Source: Xanthoparmelia taractica (taxonomy: Eukaryota; Ascomycota; Lecanoromycetes; Lecanorales; Parmeliaceae). Taken from it: a stretch of 13,650 bases of DNA. Of this stretch, positions 8,429 through 13,650 are shown one piece after another. Both the position numbers and the translations under genes were made by a program. A model generated the notes under the pieces. It saw nothing but the letters and a program-made list of their open reading frames with translations. It had not been told where the DNA came from and did no database searches. Position 1 is the first letter of the stretch; each line of letters starts with the position of its first letter. The stretch spans positions 1 to 13,650 of the forward strand of contig JANQBS010000567.1 of assembly GCA_033085395.1 (NCBI GenBank), in the 5' to 3' direction.

Positions 8429-11033
8429 ATGACGCTGACTCAACTTAGCTACACTTTTCTCGCGACCGCTCTACGTGAGGTGTCTGAGCAGGGAGGTGCT
8501 GCATTTGGGTCAGGCAGAGAAAACATGAATGAGATTCGTGAGAACTCCGAGAGGACAAAGGACTCTGTAGGTGGCCTGCAACAATGGCTGAACAAGACTT
8601 GTTCGGCTGATCTGATTACAGATCTTGAAAATCTGGGACTACCTGAAATCAACGGACACTGAGCCCGAATTGTACGAAATCCAATTGTCAAAACTCGAGG
8701 AAACTTCAAATACTTGCAAAGAATGTGCGGAGAAAATGCACGGCGACTTTGCTACCTGGTTGAACTTCGTCACTGAACTTCACGTCTGCTGTCAGGATAC
8801 ATCAGGCCAAGCAGAAGCCGACTTCCGCACTTTTGAGAGCAAGGAGAAGGCTAATGATATCCTACGTCAACAACAGGAGAAGCTCGTGACGGAAGCGGAG
8901 AAGACCATGAGAATTTTCGAGACCCAGATGACTGTACACAATGACAAATATAAAGATCTTATGAACAAATATCCAACAGGAAACGATCTCCTCAAGCAGC
9001 AGCTGACAATGCTTGCAGCAGAAACAAGTGCGCAAGTGCTGCAAATCGGAGTTACCGCTGCCGCCTACTTATTCAATCCCATGGCCGCCCTCGTATTATC
9101 CAAAAAGGGAATCAGCGACAAAAAAGACACTGTCGAATCTTCTCAGGCTATCGCAGATGCAACCAAGGACGACGCTTTACCACCAACAGGCGAATCTCCT
9201 GTGGTGGTTGATCCAGCCTTGACCCGCTGTGAGCCTGTGAAGAACGCCATCAATCACCTAAAGCAGCTTCTAAAATGCGGACCCGGTGGGACGATTGATT
9301 GGGAGTTCTTGACTGGTGGAGGCAGCGCTAAGGCTGATTCAGCACCTGGAAAGGCCGAGACGGCAACAAACGGCGAGACCACGCAAAAAGACCCAGCAGA
9401 AGTTTCACAATCAGGAGCTGAGGCAAAGAATGAGGACTCCACGGAGGCTCAAAGCGAATTGGAAGCACAGGTCAATGGTGCTCCAGCCAACTCTGCGAAC
9501 GAGGACAAATTGCAATTAGATACAGTTGCGATACTCCTTCAGACCGAGAACGAAGGCCTCAAAGGAGCTGCGGATAAAAAGAGCAGCGATGTTGGTAAAC
9601 AATTACTCGTCGTGCTCGAGAGCACGATCAGTGTAGGCCCGGCCCTTACCAAAGCTTGATCATTGTCATCCTTGGCTAACTTCCTTAGGTATCCAAGGCA
9701 ATACAAAAGGAGGTGGAAGCCACAACTTCCTCAACCAGCTGGACCCAGCCGGCTAAAGATTCAGCCAGCGTAGAGCAATGGATCACCAAAGTCGAAATCG
9801 CTGCAACAACCATGATCAGACTAACCTCACAGTCTTCCTCTCGTCCCGGTGCACCTAACGGCAGAGTGCCTGTCGTTGTTTCTGATCCCGCCGCAAAGGA
9901 GAAAGTCAAAGCTCGAGGCGATCTGAACAGGGACACCCTTGAGCAGCTCGCTCACAGCTCGAGATATCCCAGAAAGGTCTTGCGAACACGCAAGATATGT
10001 TTTTCAAATCCAGCAACAAGGTCCTGGAAGTGCAGGAGAAGCTCGACAAAATCAGAGCAGATATCAAACAGTTGTCCGAAGATAAGAATACCTTGGTGGG
10101 TCAGAATTTCATATTGTGGTGCAGAAGGCTGGCAGTGTAACAGAGAGCGGTCCGCGACGTTCTCCTAAGCTGCATCGCCTTTCTCGGCGACCTCATGGAC
10201 AAAATCAGCGAGCTCGTGCGATTCTTCAGCACCATCGGAATCGTCATCCGTTCCGCCGTGAAGAATGCCGTCACGCCCTACAGAAAGACTTTAGCAGTCG
10301 CATCCAAGCAGCGCGCTGCAGGCACCAACTACCTATCGATATCCATGTGCAACGCAAGTCTTCATTCAACCCTCGCCTCGAGGATATCCAAGAAAGAACA
10401 AAGCGTATGCTGACTGGCTCCTACAGACGATCCATCAACACAGCATCACCATCGCCGCCTCCTTCTCCCTCTACGAAGACATCGGCAGACTCTACGTCAA
10501 GATCAACGACGACCATCTCATAGAAGGCATCACACTAGTCCGTTCGATGGGCAACAACGATCGCCGGACTATGGAAATGAAGCAAGCCGATCTGTCTGGA
10601 TATGCTAAGAAAGCCGCTGTTGGCATCAAAGACAAAGTTAAAGAGGTTAGTCCCAGAGACCGATTGCTTAGCATTCGCCTGTTAATGCTGACTCCTACAG
10701 ACAGGAGCTAAAGTTATATCCGGCATCAGCGACCGCCTCTCGGAACTAGAAGATATACTCCGTCCTCTCCCACCGCTGGAAGAAAAGACCCGAAAAGCGA
10801 TCGATGCTGGTGCGGACGTCATTCAGAAGGAGAGGATCAAGGAGGTTGAGAATAAGAATCCGGGTGTAGGGCTTGTTGCTGCGCCACGGGAGGAGAGGAG
10901 ACAAGCTGCTGCGGTTTTGGTAAGTTCAAAAAAGATTATTATCCTAACTTATTTGTCTTTTGTTTTCGTGATGATATATGGTACTAAGTTTAAGTAGGCT
11001 CGAGCTGTGAATCCGGATGACGATTACTCGTAG
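8429..11033 (+). CDS. Uncharacterised large helical protein with hydrophobic segments, eight exons
   Basis: A phase-consistent model is 8429-8566, 8622-9632, 9689-9904, 9958-10095, 10144-10346, 10444-10645, 10701-10919 and 10998-11033, about 720 aa. Firm introns are 8567-8621 (GTAGGT...TACAG), 9633-9688 (GTAGGC, branch GGCTAAC, CTTAG), 10646-10700 (GTTAGT, branch GCTGAC, CTACAG) and 10920-10997 (GTAAGT...GTAG). The intron 10096-10143 is likely. Those at 9905-9957 (weak donor GTCAAA) and 10347-10443 (weak donor GTGCAA) are the best in-phase choices, but frameshifts could mimic them. The protein begins with a helical segment (ALREVSEQGGAAFGSGR, residues 14-30). A coiled coil of charged residues spans about 120-180, and a hydrophobic stretch (VLQIGVTAAAYLFNPMAALV) about 185-204. 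A Ser/Ala/Glu-rich linker covers about 279-339. A second apolar region (DVLLSCIAFLGDLM, LVRFFSTIGIVI) falls near 506-535. The C-terminus ends NPDDDYS. There is no signal peptide. I know no function. The pattern recalls all-helical membrane-active proteins, but that is only analogy. Confidence 0.7.
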
Positions 11034-11577
11034 CGAGGCACGAGGCGTCTCAAGTAGCATAATCGTAATGTTGATGGCGGATTGAGGAAGGTGAAAGGCA
11101 TGGCTCGGTAGCTCAGAAATGGTCTAGACCTAAGATACTTCTTCAGACATTTGCTAGAAGCGGTCATGAGTGCATAAAGGCCCTCTAAGGCTGCAGTGAA
11201 CGCTTGACTGAGGAGTTGACAAATCGCATGAGCGTAAGCGTACGGCTGCTAAAGGAAAAGAAAATGCCATGGGAGTACTTCCAGCTAGAGGCTCACAAGA
11301 AGTCAAGTAAGATGTTGAACGCTCTTCGTTAGGATAGTCTTGTTCCTCGTGCTTGACATCGAGCCTAGCGATCTCGGACCAAGATTGAGAAAAGACTCAC
11401 CCCATCACGCAATGCCAGCATCTCGTCTTGTTTAGCCTCGCCTTGTCTCAATCATACCCTTCAGTAGCTCCATTTGATGCTTTACGCCAATGACATCAGT
11501 GATATCACGCTCTGTAGAGTCTGGCAATGCGTCCATTGAAGTGGTTCGCTGCGACTTGTAGTGTTGCGAAACCCATC
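11034..11577. other. Intergenic sequence between the helical-protein gene and the repeat block
   Basis: Ordinary base composition, with no frame, RNA gene or clear repeat. The word GTGTTGCGAAA at 11561-11571 recurs exactly at 11981-11991. Confidence 0.45.
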
Positions 11578-11654
11578 AGCCCTACCTTAAGAGGTAGGGC
11601 TTTAAGATAGGGCTGAGATCTAGGGCTAGAATTTAGGGCTGAGCCTCAGCCCTA
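11578..11654. repeat. 13-bp TAGGGCT array with two hairpins
   Basis: TAGGGCT begins at 11595, 11608, 11621 and 11634, an exact 13-bp period with variable last bases. The array is bracketed by two inverted repeats. AGCCCTACCT / AGGTAGGGCT (11578-11587 and 11592-11601) is a perfect 10-bp stem with a TAAG loop. TAGGGCTGAG / CTCAGCCCTA (11634-11643 and 11645-11654) is a perfect 10-bp stem with a one-base spacer. It ends five bases before the TA that precedes the TIR at 11661. It may be a small repeat element in its own right or a transposon insertion hotspot. Confidence 0.75.
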
Positions 11655-11660
11655 TATCTA

Positions 11661-12767
11661 CGGGTCGGAAAGGTCTGGGATGGTCTGGGATATGGGGTGT
11701 CGATACCATACCATGGTATGGTATGATATTGAGACCATATCATTTGATTTTTATGGGATGGTCTGGGAGACGTGCTGATATCATGGAATGGTCTGGGAAA
11801 TTTCTGGTATATGCAGGGGTATGGGAAATATACTATATATAGAAGAAGTTACTCTATATAGAATCATGCGAACGTATTCTAGCCATCATTCTAGCCATCA
11901 CTCCACTCCACCATCGCCATTATCATCACTTCACTTCACCATCACGTTATTGAGCTGAGCTCGCCATCGCATTTAACATCGTGTTGCGAAAGGCCTCCGC
12001 AATCATCTAGGGCTTGGCGAGCCATTTCTACTGCTATTAGTATATTTGATTTATTTAATTATCAAAAGAATTACTAGCACGCTAATTATAATAGTAATCT
12101 ACTATTTATTCTACGATAGCAAATTCTCTTCTTTTTTCTTCGCATTATAAAAAGAATTTATAATTATTCTTTATAATTATATATTCTTAATTATTAAAAT
12201 TATACGCTTCGTATAAATAATATAAAGATTTAATAATTTATTTAATCTTAAAGAGTAAAATACGGGAAATCTTAAATATATTCTTTGTATAACGTATATT
12301 ATTTAATTATTCTTATAAGAGCTTTTTAATAAGATTCGCGTTAGTCTAATTAACGAGAACTTTTAAAAAAGCTAATATAATTCGAAGAAATAAAACGCTA
12401 TTTAAAGATAAGAAAAAGATCTATTAATAACTTTAGCTAAGATATATAAATTCTAATTATTATTCTAGTTATTATTAATATCTAATATATATAGATTCGT
12501 AAGACGAAGATTTATATTTAATACTAATAGTTAGCGTAAGAAGTATTTCTTATCTTATTTATCACTTAATATAAGAAATAATCTATATTATAAGATATTT
12601 CTATATATATTAGAAATTTCCCAGATCATTTCATAATATTAGTAATTTCTTATTTTATATCTTTATAAGTGATTTAATATAATCCCCCTATAATATTCTT
12701 CTATAATATAATATAATACGATATAATATGGGATATTCCATTAAATATACCAGACCTTTTCGGCCCG
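11661..12767. mobile_element. TIR DNA transposon or MITE-like element flanked by TA
   Basis: The left end begins CGGGTCGGAAAGGTCTGG at 11661. The right end at 12767, read on the minus strand, begins CGGGCCGAAAAGGTCTGG. These match at 16 of 18 positions. Each is directly flanked outside by TA (11659-11660 and 12768-12769), as expected for a TA target duplication of Tc1/mariner/Fot1-like elements. A third terminus of the same kind begins at 13571. The element is 1107 bp and has no surviving transposase frame. The left ~370 bp have ordinary composition, while the rest is very AT-rich. GGTCTGGGA is repeated at 11672, 11682, 11760 and 11790, as in subterminal transposase-binding arrays. The element could be a non-autonomous copy or a nested composite. 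Confidence 0.65.
11703..11724. repeat. 22-bp perfect palindrome inside the TIR element
   Basis: ATACCATACCA is followed directly by its exact reverse complement TGGTATGGTAT, centred on CCATGG. The related words ATACCATATC and GGTATGGGATATCCCAT occur inside the second element copy at 13620-13650, which suggests a subterminal motif of this transposon family. Confidence 0.8.
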
Positions 12768-13568
12768 TACCTATATTAGTGAATTAATCTAGCAGTGTCT
12801 TGTTTTTAATTTCGCTACTTAGGAATAGAAGGGAAAGTTACATTAATCATGAAGCTAGGAAGGGAATCGAACTCTTTTTATTGTTACTTTCTCTTATTAC
12901 TAAAGCTATCGATAATAATCCTTAATTAAAGAAAACCGCCTTCGATTCTTCTTATAATATTATAAATTCTTTTACTTATAAATATATAAATATATAAATA
13001 TAAAAATATAAATACTCTAGATATCTATTTTTAGATTTTAAAATATTTTCTTTAAATCTAAGAATTCTAAATTCGATTTAATAGCGAATTTATAAAAAAA
13101 GAGTTTTAATTTAAATATATATTCGAGATCTTTAAAAATATAAAGTTATTTAAAATATTAATCTTATAATTCTTTAAAGATCTTTATATTATAATAATTA
13201 CTATTTTTTATTTATACTTAAAATACGATTATTAAGAATTTAAGTTTTAATTATTTCTTTATAATAAATTAATATAATTTTTAAGTTTTAATAATAATAA
13301 GATAAAGCGAAAAAGATAAATAGATATATCTTTTAAAGATATTAGACGACGATCTAATAAAGTATAATTTATCTTTAATTATTTTATTCTTTTTATATAT
13401 TAGAATTTAGAGTTATAAGAGTAATAAACTTATTTATATTTCGAGATAATATCGTCGATATATTAGTAATTCACGTTTATATATTACTTATTTCTTCTTA
13501 AACGACTTAAGATATAATATACTTAAGTTATATATAAATTATTATAAAGTTTATTTTATATATAAAAT
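12030..13568. repeat. AT/TpA-rich block consistent with RIP-degraded transposon DNA
   Basis: From about 12030 the sequence changes abruptly to A/T with very frequent TA dinucleotides and few G or C. Many remaining C/G are in CpG or short islands such as TTCGTATAA and ACGAAGA. No reading frame of 60 codons exists on either strand. This is the expected result of repeat-induced point mutation (CpA to TpA on both strands) acting on repeated DNA in Pezizomycotina. No recognisable transposase, reverse transcriptase or RNA gene remains. It covers most of the TIR element (up to 12767) and the ~800 bases up to the next TIR at 13571. Confidence 0.8.
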
Positions 13569-13570
13569 TA

Positions 13571-13650
13571 CGGGTCGAAAAGGTGTGGTATATTTGATGG
13601 TATGGGACTAGTTTTTCGAATACCATATCGAAAGGTATGGGATATCCCAT
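13571..13650 (+). mobile_element. Left end of a second TIR element copy, cut by the window edge
   Basis: CGGGTCGAAAAGGTGTGG begins at 13571, directly after TA, and matches the termini at 11661 and 12767. The following GTATATTTGATGG is close to the inner part of the right terminus (GTATATTTAATGG on the minus strand). The copy runs past the end of the window. The last 14 bases, ATGGGATATCCCAT, form a perfect palindrome. Confidence 0.6.

Noticed and set aside
12849..12880. tRNA-like T-arm on the minus strand (GAGTTCGATTCCC)
   Set aside because: The stem has a mismatch, no matching acceptor, D or anticodon arms were found at the right distance, and the site is in RIP-like AT-rich DNA.

Overview
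The window reads as nuclear DNA of a filamentous ascomycete (Pezizomycotina). Genes are carried on both strands. They are interrupted by short introns (about 46-80 nt) with fungal GT...CTNAC/CTAAC...AG signals. There are no bacterial-style operons. The right end is an extremely AT/TpA-rich block of the kind left by repeat-induced point mutation (RIP) of transposons. The species cannot be named from the sequence alone.

Layout. 1-120: a small repeat patch whose words recur, in the opposite orientation, near the right end. 281-988 (+): an intact intronless phosphopantothenoylcysteine decarboxylase, a coenzyme A biosynthesis enzyme and the only housekeeping gene I recognise. 1392-2128 (-): an uncharacterised protein gene whose frame is broken by one missing base in a short G/C run. 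3013-3795 (+): a small divergent protein-kinase-like protein with HND and DFN in place of HRD and DFG. 3796-5900: gene-poor sequence with a duplicated ~93-bp segment at 4188-4410 and a zone of broken minus-strand coding-like fragments. 5918-7326 (-) and 8429-11033 (+): two multi-exon genes for long helical/coiled-coil proteins, transcribed away from each other across a ~1.1-kb spacer. The plus-strand gene can be modelled as eight in-phase exons (about 720 aa) with two hydrophobic helical stretches and a low-complexity acidic linker. 11578-11654: a 13-bp TAGGGCT array with two hairpins. 11661-12767: a TIR transposon with TA on both sides. 12030-13570: RIP-like AT-rich DNA. 13571-13650: the start of another copy of the same TIR family.

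How the pieces relate. The coenzyme A gene stands alone at the edge of an accessory region. The kinase-like gene, the broken gene and the divergent coiled-coil pair, next to RIP-degraded transposons, form a typical fungal accessory or transposon-adjacent segment. The most interesting candidate system is the divergent coiled-coil pair. Its function is unknown to me; co-regulation and physical partnership are inferences from gene arrangement and protein character only.
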